Origin: Acanthaster planci
Taxonomy: Eukaryota > Echinodermata > Asteroidea > Valvatida > Acanthasteridae
Length of the DNA stretch: 64,000 bases
NCBI RefSeq assembly: GCF_001949145.1
Contig: NW_019091358.1
Coordinates: 3,242,904-3,306,903, forward strand
Direction of reading: 5' to 3'
Positions 12,493 to 25,000 of the stretch are shown in pieces. Numbering within the stretch: the first letter of the stretch is position 1; every line of letters starts with the position of its first letter. Both the position numbers and the translations under genes were made by a program. The notes beneath the pieces were generated by a model that searched no databases, was not told the origin of the DNA, and saw only the letters and a program-made list of their open reading frames with translations.

Positions 12493-14825
12493 CTGTCAAT
12501 CAAAAAAAAAAGAGAAAACAGTACTGAAGAAATCTTTACAGTGAAAAAGGTGACATACTAGCCTAATTTTGGAAATCACTTGCAACAAGATACAATTATC
12601 GGTACATGTATAGATATCAACATTAAATACAAAGACCAAAAAATGTCAATTACTCAAAATTTTGACTAAATGAGATCTACATGTATTCGTTTATACATGT
12701 ACATGTACACACACACTCTTAAAATACCAGCATGCTTGCACTGAGCAACCAACTACACTACATACAGTCAAACAGTAGTGCTTATTGATGACAAACCGTA
12801 TGATGTAAAGCATTTTTAATATTGCTGGTATTTGTTTTGACACTTAGTTCATCATCAAAACTGTACCTACAGACTGAACATGTACATGTACCCTCTGTAT
12901 CGATGGAAACATGCCTCCAGAGATGCAGAAAATGTTGTTATGTACATGTAGAGGTGTGGATCTAGAACTATAAAGCCACAAAGCAGCCTAAAGTACGGTG
13001 CCAGCAGCTGCTTCGCATGTGGTCCTCTCGACCTGCGACGGATGAAGAATGGTGAAATCACAGTCAGGCATTGAGCATTTTACAACCTGTTCACGGGTGT
13101 CTTTGAATTCCAAGAATTTGACCCTGCACGTGACTCCAGGTCCTTGATATTGACTGATCAAAATAGGATCACATCTGCGCGCCAATTGCACTCCTGAAGT
13201 ACAGCAGGTACGGGGGTTACCCACAGGTACCAGTTTCAGCCGGAACAGCTTTTATGCCTAGCACATAGTTAACACTTCATACAGTTCACCAAGTGAGCTT
13301 TGGCAAACATATACATGTACATGTATGGGTACCAGTGCAAGTGTTCTTTTCGGGGGACGGAATGAGGAAACCAGTCAAGCACACATTTGTTTAAATTAAC
13401 AAATTCTCCTAAAAATGGTCTGGGGAGAGGATTCTTATTAATGAGGTGCTTTGTTTTTATCACAGCAAACAGTCTAAAGGGGTTTTAAAATATGCAGACA
13501 TATGGAATAGGATGGGGGATGTACCATATTGGTTTGATGGTCACGTGCTGTACATACCGCCGTTACCGGCACAGTACATGTATACATGTACGGCCAACTT
13601 ACCAAGTGAAAAAGTTGTTTTCAAAAATTTTAATCATTGAACTAACCTGCTGTGCCGATGTGGTACATTCTAAACACACATTTTTGCATGACTATCTGTG
13701 AAAACTTGAACTTTGGGGGAAAGAAATGGAATACCACTTTTCAGTGTGACGCATGGGGAAATGACTAGCTGTGTCATTAGGCTAGTTTTTTCAGCGTTGT
13801 TATCACAATGACGTCACAGGTACAAACATGTACATGTGTGTACATGTAAGTCTTGAGACTACAGTAAACATACATGTACATTGAGCCTTCCCCTTGATGA
13901 ACAATCTACCGGTAGGTTTGTGGAACTGATACACTTTCTAATGTCACAGCTGGATGCGATGTGAAAGGACTGAGGGTAAAGTGTTTTTACAGGCCAATCA
14001 CATGATCATTCTGGGTTAATGAAAACGGAATTCAAACAGTAACGCAACAATTAAATTTACAAGCAAAATTTCATTTGAATCAACAGTCCTATCACTGAAT
14101 CACTTTCACAAACTCCGCTGAGTCCACACTGATTACTTAAGTTCTTCAGTGGCTTCTGCACGTGTCAACATGACCCATGTCAGTGCATGCAGCAGTTTTC
14201 CTAGCAACCAGTGAAAACAGTTTTTGAGGGTCAGCTAAGGTTATTATCATAATGAGCTCCAACCCCAAACCCTTGTGTTTGTGTGGATGTGCAGATTTAG
14301 CGGTCTTTGCACATGTAAATCTGTACCAGAAACTAGGGGAGATGGGAGATGACTTACCAGTAAAACAAAAACTATTGCCCAGCCATGGAATTCCAAAAGG
14401 GGAGGGGGTAGGATTGCTGGACACCTTATGACACTGAGGGCACTATTCATAATACAGATACCAAGTACAAGTACTGTACCAGTACATGACAACCTTTAAC
14501 CTTACAAAGGCCATATTTAAAGCATTTGTACATGTGCCTACACGTACATGTAAAACTACATGTATGGCGTCCGATGTCGTGCTTTGTTTTCATGTGCACT
14601 TTCCAGTGGGAGCTCCATGAAACGTGCTCTACCCCACCGCCATAGGAAAGCGCACACATAAACAAAGTGTGACATTATCATGTTCACGTTAGGTCTTTTG
14701 CTCATCCCGTCTTAGTAAAAAGGTGGCGGGGAGGGGTACATACATGTACTGTAGTCAAATATATCACAAGTATGTACATGCATGTACGTGTACAATGTAC
14801 ATGTATACATGTACATGTAAGTCCC

Positions 14826-14995
14826 TGCAAGACTATCACAAGTCCATCACAGGTCATTCAGTCTTGAGCTGAGGCACAAGCTATTCAAATGAACTCCAAC
14901 AAAAGCCTTCCTTTGCCATTGTTCATCCGGTTACTTATGCCTGGTCTCGTGAAAAGACTTATGATTTGACTTGTGATGGACTCTACTACTACACC
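14826..14995. repeat. CACAAG foldback element, copy 1
   Basis: Opposed terminal segments: GACTATCACAAGTCCATCAC at the left and GACTTGTGATGG near the right end. The interior TTCATCCGGTTACTTATGCC matches the copy at 38464-38650. Confidence 0.6.
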
Positions 14996-15466
14996 TGGGG
15001 ATTCGAGTACATGTATATCCCTACATGTTCACCTCCCCCCCCCCGGGGGTCACAAAGGCCACACGTGGTCACTGTTCTCCCTTAATTTTGTCACTGCAAG
15101 TGGACTGTGGGTACTTTTTGTATACAGCTTGTTATCTACATGTAGCAGGTCATTTCCCCACACACACAAGAGGGTCACCTGCTGGCCTTGCCTGTCACAA
15201 GTTACAGATGGCTAGTGATAAATGCCTTGACCAGGGACAGGCTATCTATCGACAAATCATTGTTAAAATCAAATCCTAAAATCAGGAATTGTACATGTAC
15301 TAGTAGATTAGCCTTCTGGCATGGCGGGAATGAAGTACATGTACATGTAAGTTAAGCAAATGCCATGGAGCAACCTATAGGTAAATACATAAAGGAAATG
15401 AGTTATCACTTGTCCTTTCTTGCTTTGATTCCACAAGTCTCAAACTGAAGTAGTTAAAGTTAGGCC

Positions 15467-15947
15467 TTAACCACTTGCTGCCGGGAGCCCCGTTTCGAGT
15501 ACCATGGGTTTGTATGCAGGGCCGGGGTGCCCAAAATGGGACAAAAGAGCTGGTCCGCATAACAAAAGATTGTACTCGGAGTAAAAGACCTGCTGCTGGG
15601 AATTGCCATCATTTTTTGGCTTGCATTTTTCGAAGGTACATGTAATCCGTCACTGTTTTCAAACAGTATACCACTGTTTTGGGAACAGCGCGCCCGCGGA
15701 TTAGTACCGTGGACAAAGGTGCTCCAGGGCCCTGTTGATGAGCGACACAGCACCGCTGCATGCTAATCCAGCCACGTTTGAAAAGATGCCAATCGCATTC
15801 ACTGGGGACAAAGGAAACTACACAACACCTCACAATTCTGGGCTCTCTTTACAGGGCGGCAGGCCTGGCTGAAATACTCAGGATAGGAGTCAATGAAAGT
15901 TGCCTGTCAGCTTAGCCACCAAACCAAACAGTCATTCGTGCGGTTAA
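15467..15947 (+). mobile_element. TTAA-flanked (piggyBac-type) MITE, truncated copy
   Basis: Begins TTAACCACTTGCTGCCGGG and follows the 60726-61321 copy through the AAGACC and GGCCTGGCTGAAATACT blocks, then loses similarity. Its 3' end abuts the TTAA that starts the next, inverted copy. Confidence 0.7.
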
Positions 15948-16540
15948 CCACTTCCTGCCAGGTGCTTTTAAAAATGCAGTGCACACATACGGGAGATTTT
16001 CAAGATTTTCAGTTTTTAAAATTCTTCAAAAAGTCATAATTTCAATTAATGGACATTTACACTCACAGAAATTACTGTCTGGTGGCCACTCTAGTCTGAC
16101 AGACAAAATCTATTGACACCTGAGTATTTCAGCAAGGCCTGCAGCCTTGTAAAAAAGAGCCCAAATTGTGAGGTGTTATGTAGCTTTCTTTTGCTCACAA
16201 ACCTGGCACAGTGCGCTGCTGACCTCTTTTCAACAGGCGCCAGATTAGTGTGCAGCAGTGCTGTGTGGCTCATCACTGCGGTGGTGGAGCACTTTTGTTC
16301 CCGGTGGTAGTCCACTCACTCCAAATGCCCCAAACCGTGGTATACTGTTTCAAAACAAGGCTGGATTATCTCCACTAGTAAGAGTGAAAAAATGTCGGTA
16401 ATGCCCAACAGCCTGGTCTTTTGTTCCGAGTACGGTCTTTTGTTACAAGGCCCAGTTCCCTCTGTCCGATTTGGGGTTCCCGGCTCCGTGTGTAAAGCCT
16501 AGATGCTCAAAAACGGGTCCCCCACAGCAAGTGGTTTTAA
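15944..16540 (-). mobile_element. TTAA-flanked (piggyBac-type) MITE, full-length inverted copy
   Basis: About 597 bp from TTAACCACTTCCTGCCAGG to CAGCAAGTGGTTTTAA. Its complement matches the 60726-61321 element throughout, including the GTATACCACGG and CCAGCCTTGTTTTGAAAC blocks. Confidence 0.8.
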
Positions 16541-17735
16541 AGATGTTAGAGCTCAGTTTGGCTTATTTTCGGTAGTCATGGCAGTTTAGCACCATCACAG
16601 GTTTATATTGTGGGCCTACAGATTGTACATGTAGGCCTAGTTGTGGTAGGATAAGCAGATACAGGCCGAACAATTAACATGGATTTAAGGCCATGGGAAT
16701 AGAGGTTGCAGATTTGTGTCCACTGCCCCATGTCTGAACGCCACTAGTTCCCCCGAAAATCATGATCTACAAAAATTTTATTATTTTCAAGAAAAAGACA
16801 CAAAATCACAAAAAACAGAGTTCTGAATCTTGTATCGACATCAGCTTTATAAAACACCATGCATTTCACCTATACTGACATGACTCGGCTCAGTTTAGAT
16901 GGCTTTGGTATGTCCAGACGTGTCGGATGTCTGTTTGAACTACGTTTATTCTCGACCCACATGCGTCGGATCAGCTTGCCCGTTTATTATGTACGTTTTA
17001 TACTCTGGGTCTTTTTTGTTGTGACGATCCCTATTTGACCTGATCCATGAACTGATGAAAGGCCTACAATGTAGCTCGTCCCTACTCCCAGAATTGTGAG
17101 GCACACTCCATGTCCTTAAAAAATCCAAATTTTCATTGCTTTAAAAACGCTACGCGATTCTGAATGTGTGTGTTTATTCTGCCTAAAACTGCATTTCCTC
17201 AGTCAAATCTTCCCCCCCAAAACCATCCACGCTAAATAGTATCTCATTAACACGCAGCCACGATGGGTTTTGGACTGTCTACAAGCATTTTATGGCAAAA
17301 TTCGGACCTTTTTCTTACCTTCTTCACTCTCTTCAACAAACGATCCACACATTTGTGCTGCATACTGTGGCGCATGTCCTTTGCCACGGAAGACTGGTTC
17401 CTCTCCTGTCCCAGTCCTCCAAACGTATATAATCGAGACGGTGACCAGTCCAAAGACATATGATACATCACATCATTGGCAACCTCGACTCCATGGGCTG
17501 TGTGCACATTCCTTCATGGGCAACAAATGTTGTGCGACAAGATCGCACCCATGGCAAGGGGGTTACATTATTGTACTGGTCACCAACCGTAATATGTTCG
17601 GAGGACTGGGCCTGGACGGAAACCTTCCGTCCAACAGATATGTGTCACGGTATGTGTGCTTCACAATTCTGGGAGTAGCCCATCCCGTGCTCATCCCTCA
17701 GCAAGGCTTTTGGTTGTAGTTAGGCAGTAGGCCTA

Positions 17736-17996
17736 TAGTCATTTGCAAAAATTTAAGACCTCCTGGAAATTATTTTATTGGTACTTTTTCTGTCACAGAA
17801 ATAAAGAATTAGACTGTTCACATTTCAAATCATGGAATGTAGACTAAGGTTACACATTGAAAATAAACATAAGTTGCCATGATTGATTGGTTTAAGTTTG
17901 GTTTTTCTTCAGATCATGGAGGTAGAATGTGATTCTACCTCCATGTTCAGATTAATGCATTTTGTATGGGTGGTCCTAAACTTTTGCAAATGACTG
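17736..17996. mobile_element. Tc1/mariner-like MITE
   Basis: Inverted ends: TAGTCATTTGCAAAAATTTA on the left and the complement of CAGTCATTTGCAAAAGTTTA on the right, flanked by TA on both sides, the target used by Tc1/mariner elements. 261 bp, no transposase. The middle has a short hairpin, GGAGGTAGAATGTGATTCTA-type, near 17918-17944. Confidence 0.75.
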
Positions 17997-20762
17997 TAGG
18001 CCTTGAAAAGGAGCACTAGGCCTACTTGGAGGTTGAAATCAAATGAGAAATGAAAGAATGTCTCACGTGTGTTTGAAACTGTCAGGACACAAATCTACAA
18101 CGTCTATTCTCATGGCCTAACCAACGTTGATAATCAGAGCACCCCTCCATGATCAGAGAGAGTGTAAAACCTTGAAAGTTAAACATGAAACTTTGAAAGG
18201 CGAAGCATTAACTTCTTCATGATCACTCGCGCAAGTTGAGAGGGGCATGGCACGGCGTTGTGGCACTTACCATGAAGTGGAGAACAATGTGTCCTTTACC
18301 GCTATGCGTCGATTCTCCCTCATCAGTCTTGTGACAATTCGTGGGACTGTGAAAACACCATTTTACAACTTTTATATTAGGGCACGAGTGACATGTCGTT
18401 TACAACTCAGCAGCAGTTCATCCGGTGTAACAGTACATTTGGGTCTGTCACAGGGCTGATAAATTCCCATTACCTTACCTCACGAGAACACAGGGTGCCA
18501 GATATACTGTGCTACTGCTGTCACGTGGATCTTTCACAACGCGCATTTATTTATTGCATTCGGGGATAAAATTGTTGCTTTGCACATTTGCCAAGACTTT
18601 TTCCAACATCCCATTTTTATAATTGGATCACTTAACAACAAAGAAAGACAGGAGAAGAAAGCAACTACGATGACCTCGAAACAGTTTAAGAATATAAAAA
18701 GGCCTGCAAACGTTCAGGCAAGCCTAAATTGGACGTAACAAAAATAACATTCCACGATCAGAAAGGCAGCCCCATAAACACATGATTCACTAATATGGCC
18801 ACAGAGTAGGTTTGGGCATAATGTGTTATGTGACAGGCCAGGTACGGGAGATGCGGTTTCTTTATTTTGCATAGAATGGATTTGTTACGCGCTTAGAGCG
18901 GAACTTCCAGCCAATGACAAGGCATTATTTGCCGTACAAGTACATGTATTTCCCAGACTTTCAAAGGCGGAGTGGCACATATGAATTTGGTGTCGAATCA
19001 CTTCAAAAAAGACGAAGAAAACATCTGAGTAATGCTATTGCACTCCGATGACAATTAGTCAGTAACTTCCTTTCGTCCTTGACTTAAATCAGGTTAAAGA
19101 CAGAAAGGGAAACTTGAGAGTGAAACTGTGATTTGCAATATTTGCCTTGAATGTGGTAACATTCAGAATGATTTACGCGCTCATAGTCAATCTGTGTGTC
19201 TGTCTTATTTGTGTTATGTGGGGTTTATTTTCTCAGGTATGGGTGGGTCGTTTGAGTTTGTGCACCCGAACTGGGAAAAAGTAAAAAGTGATCAAGTTCC
19301 AACCATTTCAGCATCAAATTTTAAACACTTTTAAAGTGATATATTCGCAATGCATAATTTACTGTCCCTGTTCTGGTCCACATTTCAGTTTTTACGGAAA
19401 CTATTTATTTGATTTAAATCAAGTGCTGTGCCAATAAATCCCGCAGAAACCTGTGTGCTTCCTAACTCGGTTGCTTTGTAAGGAGGGGATGAGATGTAAC
19501 TCTTTAGCTCGTAAGAACAATTTCTTTTGAAATAGCTTTTGGAAGATTCTGGGGGAGGGGAGTTTACAAATTTGCCAAGATAATTTTTTTGTTCAAATAC
19601 AAAACACAAATACAAAACCTCGTAAAAAATTGTAAAAACCTTTCAGTAGCTTCTACATACATCATTGGAAATTGCCTTCTTTCATCGTTTTCTTAAGTGG
19701 TAGCTTGCCAAAAGGAAAAACTTCATGGGGAGTTTAGTCCGATAAACATATTTAAACTAAGTATGCCTTTCAACAATAGTTTCGTCAGTTTTTGAAAAAC
19801 TGTAGATGGTATTTCAACTGTACACGGCCGGCAAACGTTCAGACTGTACGTCTGAACATTCAAGGCAGTTAGCTCAAAATTAATAGCATGTTAAACCAAT
19901 CACTGTATATGCCTTGGTAGGGGAGGGGAAAGACGGGGGACGTGTCATTCTTTAAATAAGCTGGGTTACCACTAGTGAATCCAGCATTTCCGGGGGGAGG
20001 CGCTCAACATGTTGGGCTAAAATGATTTAAAATAACCAACTGAGCACAAGTGTAAAAAGGGAACAAAATAGTAGTACCTCTAGAAAAAAAATCAAAACAC
20101 GAGGGATCCCCTTTGAATCTTCTTCTGGTTACAACTCTATCCATACGCCATGCCCAAATTGAAATAGTACGATCTCATGTCTTTTTAACATTTGTCAGCA
20201 CTCGATCTTTAACCTCCAAGAATTGTTTATCGGAGATCGGCTTACTCAAAGTGCGCCTGAAGCATCCTATGCATGCAGTCCCTCCATCTCTCCAAATGTA
20301 CTGCTTCGTTTCTCATTGACGGAATGCATTTTTACATTTATTTTTGGCTTTAATGTAGAAAACTTTGTTTTTCCCCCAAATATCCAAGACCTCATAGACT
20401 ACACTTTTGTTTTAGCAATGTCAAAATGGCACTCCTATTACATAATATTGAGAGAAGAAAAACTGTACACAGGTTCAATCACTCTTCCACCATGAACTTT
20501 ATTTAGATTCCTAAGAGAACAATGGGTATTAGTATTTCAAGAGTTGAATTTATTTGTAGAAGCAATCTAAACTTTATTCTAAAGTCCCAAATGCGTCAGA
20601 GTATCCCAAATGCAAGTTTGAAGCAACACAACTAAGGCCACTATTAATCATGGCTCTGGAATTGTTGTTGACCCCTTTGGGTTGTCATTTTATCTGTCAA
20701 TGGCAAACTTATTTCAGTTTATTTCCTGACAGGTCATGTTTGCTGGTCACCAAGGATAGATA

Positions 20763-21023
20763 ATGGCTCTCTCATTCCTCTTGTCAACAAAAAAAAAGAG
20801 AGAGAGAGAGAAAAAAAAAAGTGGAAAGATCTCGATAAAGATCTACCCACAAACAATCAAGGTAGTCACGGGTTTAGCTAATGTGTTTGTATACTGCTCT
20901 GTCCTTTGGAATAACAGATCATGTGACCCTACATGTAGCAACAGTGTTGACTGTCGATGTCCTCGTGGACAGGTTTTGTGTTTAGACAAGAAGTGTTGTT
21001 TTTTTTTTCATTCAAAAAAATAA
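20763..21023 (+). other. Unassigned open frame with a cysteine-rich end
   Basis: The last part (about 20918-21005) reads SCDPTCSNSVDCRCPRG then QVLCLDKKCC, eight cysteines in about 27 residues. An AACAG precedes it like a weak acceptor, but the rest of the frame is low-complexity and no flanking exon was found. I do not recognise it and doubt that it is coding. Confidence 0.15.
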
Positions 21024-21969
21024 CCAGAACAACAGTCAGTCAACACAACTAAAAAACAAAAAATTACTAATAATCATACTTTTAATTTTCACTTCAAAAG
21101 CAAAACCTGAACAATGTAAATCTTCTGGATGCAACTGTACTTGTTTTTGCCGTTAGTTTCAGACGTACTCCATGTGTATCTTGTCTAATTACATAGCTCT
21201 TTTGTATTGCTAAAATTTTTATGAATTAAACATTTTTAATAACATTTCCACTGAAGCATAAAAATTAAGAGATTTCAGTCTATTACATATTTTCACTTGA
21301 ATAAGGGAAACTTCTACTTTCATACCACCAACTGGGATTTATGTGTAGATATACCCATTTTAAACCTAAGCTTTGATTTGAAGTTTAATTCTAAACTAAT
21401 GTGTATGCTGATATGAACCAATATTCCAACTGATATAACTTCAGTAAACTTAAACCCAAAAATTCAGGGCCCACGTGTCGTGAAGGGGAGGTGAGCAGGG
21501 GCTGCTTCCCCCCCCCCCAAAAAAAAAGTTGGAAAAATAAAAAGGGGAAAAAATTGAAGAAATATAAAACCGAAATAAAAATGAATGAAAATCACCAATT
21601 TGCCTAAAAAAGCTGCTACTGGTGTATCAGTTCACTGTTGATGAGTGCTTTGCTTTGCCTCCCCCCGTCCCCCAAAACAATCCTGGTGATGCCCATGGCT
21701 CATTTCCTAAGTGCTTATATGGAATGCCATAATACCTAAAATGCTTCAATAAATACCTGTTTATATGTGTAAATTAAGAAAGCAAACATAACCCTGCATA
21801 CCTTAAAACGTTAAAACCTACATGCTTCATTCAGGGCTGTATGGCTGGTCGATGATTTGTTTTTTAAACATTATTTTTCAACAGAATTATAACTGAGCAG
21901 CCAATAAGATGACTGCCTGGCGGTCACTTTTGATGTTTTGGGCTGATGTTGCTGCTTAACTGTCTGCTC

Positions 21970-22019
21970 CTAGGCCACACCTTGACACTCGAAGTTGTAT
22001 AACTGCGAGGTTGACAGAG
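21970..22019 (-). CDS. Macroglobulin terminal coding exon (32)
   Basis: Preceded by a long pyrimidine tract and CACAG. In phase 1 it reads [16 protein letters not shown] and stop (TAG at 21970-21972), matching the A2M ending (...AIAEYN.PC...). Confidence 0.88.
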
Positions 22020-25000
22020 CTGTGAGAAAAAAAAGTGCGTGGAACAGCGTGAGAAACAGCACTGAAACAGTGTGAAAACAGCAGTTACACAGGGCCTTAA
22101 ACAATAGTGACAGAGACAATTTTACAGGATTAAAGATCTTTCCTAAAGCATCTGTCATGCAGAGATGGAGGAGACAGCACACTTGCTGTGAAAAATTTGT
22201 TGATATACAATGGCCTTTTTCCAGTTCTTGGCACTGTCTCCAACAGTGTAACCAAGGTGATGAGAATTCCACTTCAAGTTCTCTCTCCTTGGCAAGTCTC
22301 ACCTTTCTCATAGTAGTCAAAGACAGTGATGACCCCGTCACGTGGCTCCTTCACAAAGACATCTCGTCTGACGAGTAAATCCACACAGGTATCCTCATGA
22401 CCAAGCTGATGAAAAAGGGGAATGTTGTGTTTTGCTTTGTAAAATACTTAAGAATCTGTAATGTATCAATTTATACCATAACACTGATGCTGCATTTTTA
22501 CATCATTCCCCCAATTGGGTGTGAGATTTCATGAAAAGGGAGCTTCACTTTTGAGAACCAAGTCCTAACGTAAGTTGACAATGTGAGCAGACTATGTAAA
22601 ACATTTTAAGACTGAGGACCAGTGGCCCTCGCACTTTCAGATTCCCCGGGCTCTGTGGTGCAACTAACAGTTTCCCCTGTAAACATCTGTGAAGAACAAA
22701 CATTTCTTCTTTTTTTCACTTGGAAAGACTTCAGCGACAGTGTAAATAGGGCACAAGCTGAGTGCGTCCCCCTCATCCAACTGCTCCAAAAAAGAGCGAG
22801 ATGTGCATTGTGTGCAACGCATTGAGTGCCTACACTAGGAAACAAGCCCTTCCTCCCACCCCCATCCCCAGAATGCCTTTGACAAATTGGATGCTAGCAA
22901 ACTGCCACTAATATTGCAGTTTCTGACATTATGGGAATACATTGTGCAAATCTACTCAGCCTAGGCTCAGTATCATTACTTGCACATTCAGCACAATCTC
23001 ACCACAGCAGAGCACCCAACAACACGGCCCTCCTCCTACAATCACTACCATCATCATGGGGCTAGTTCAATCAAGGATCATAGTTAACCACAGTTAATCG
23101 AATGATCGAGTGCAGGCTAGTCAACGACGGTTGGACTGGTTTAGTCAAGTATTCGTGACCAGCCTATTGAATGATCGAATGCAGGCTAGTCAACGATGGT
23201 TGGACTGGTTTAGTCAACTATTCGTGACCAGCCTATTGAATGATCGAATGCAGGCTAGTCAACGATGGTTGGACTGGTTTAGTCAACTTTTCGTGACCAG
23301 CCTATTGAGGTTGCTTTCCATCTTTAACTTTCCCAGACCTGCGCTTTTGAATGGTACTTTCCAAATACTGTGAACATTATAAATGCTCTATTTATTCCTT
23401 ATTATTATTATCGTTGGTTGCCATAAGCCATTTTTAATAGTACAGTGCAGAGAGGACCAGTTATAAGAAAAATGCCGGGAAAACTGTATGTCACAAGTAA
23501 ACAACCATTTTCACTTTTCTTTTTGCCATTTTACCCTTTCTGCTGCCAAGTTTTCTCTGCTTAGGCCAAATGACCTGACAACGGTTGACTGGGGTCATTC
23601 GCACTTCAACTTGGCTGCATATGCACTGGGTATGTCACGAACCAACCACTAGTTAACTAGTGGTAACTGCTTGAACTTGCCCATGGGCTTATCATCATCT
23701 TCATCACCATAAATGAAAACAGCTACCACAGTTTCACCACAAAGTTGACCATCAATCCCACATCACCATCATAAATAATCACTGCTTGTATCTTACTTCC
23801 TCACCACCATCACTTCACCACAATGTACAGCCACCATCATCCCAAACTTCCAGCTGGGGCTGTGCACCAAAACCAGGTACCCAGGCAGCCGATCATAAAT
23901 ATGGGACTGAGTACCTACAAACAAATTTAAATTTCACCAATTACTTTGTAATTTCCCAGACCCTGATGACTAGGAAAGGTTCTTGAAGGCCACCTTGGAG
24001 AATTTTCAAAAATTGAAAACCTGACATCAGAGAAAAATCAAACTGGATTCCCATGCGCTGCACTCACCAAAATTTGCAATGTCAAGCTACCTTTTTTCAG
24101 TTGGGTATTCAGTTACCCTAAAACCCGTAACCGGTCACCCCTCATTCCCACCACTGTCAATCAATCACCACAGTGCATTATCCTCAGCTACCTGCTCAAA
24201 ATAGAAGAAGACATCTTTGCCCTCCTCATCAATCCTCTTGAGGTAGGGGGAGGGGGGTCTGGACTTCAGCGTGCGGATGTTGTTGGCGTCGGCCTCAAAG
24301 CCAGATACCATGCGCACCTGGATGACGGCCATGTTGGAGAACTCATCCTCACTGTTGTACCTGCATTTCAGGGACAGTGGAAACAAAGCGATAAAAGTGG
24401 TTGAGATGTAGGTATTCATCTTTAGCACCTTCAACCCAAGATATAATAATAACAATAATAATAATAGCTTTATTTACAGATTGTACGGATTTACATCATA
24501 CGGTGGCATTTTGCATTTTGCTTTAAAAACCTCATTTATTGGCATCAGTGAGTGACTGACTTGTGGGGGGGAGCATTGCCCCCCACTTTGTGCAGGTCCT
24601 ATAATTGGGTGGGGCTTAATGCATTAGCCTATTAATGGCTGATGCCTGATGGTCTCGCAACTGTCCCCCACTTTGAAAATCGTTTTGCCGCCAGTGGCTA
24701 CAAGATACAGAATAGTGTTTTGCATAACAATACGATGCTCAGAAAAAGGAGACCTATTAAGAAGGGAGAGTGTTGAAATAATTTCAACACTCATTACAAC
24801 TCCAGCTTTCCAGAATAAAAATCCTCAGACTTTCTTAATGGGTTAAGCTCTAAACAATTCAAAATACACGATGACCTTATAAACTATTTGCTGAATGTGC
24901 AATAGAAATCCACAGGTTTTCTGCATTAGTTTACCATAACTTGGACATGCTGAATTACACAAGCAACTTCCTCCAATCAGCATTCATGGAAGGTTTATGC

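Larger units (their letters stand above)
12493..21969. other. Intergenic region between the MFSD12-like and macroglobulin genes
   Basis: No gene was recognised on either strand. It holds a CACAAG foldback copy (14826-14995), TTAA-flanked elements (15467-16540), a Tc1-like MITE (17736-17996), dense ACATGTA motifs up to about 17 kb, and simple A/GA runs near 20793-20820. The MFSD12 promoter and the macroglobulin 3' UTR must lie here but show no decisive signal. Confidence 0.6.

Noticed and set aside
12867-13224. Minus-strand open frames with scattered cysteines
   Set aside because: No family resemblance and no exon context; likely chance.
14755-14820. ACATGTACATGT runs as p53-type response elements
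   Set aside because: The CATG cores fit only loosely and the motif is far too frequent and regular; better seen as a dispersed low-complexity word.
17247-17719. 149-residue plus-strand open frame and its minus-strand shadow
   Set aside because: No recognisable domain, no matching splice sites, and codon content looks random. It lies next to a Tc1-like MITE, but no transposase motif is visible.
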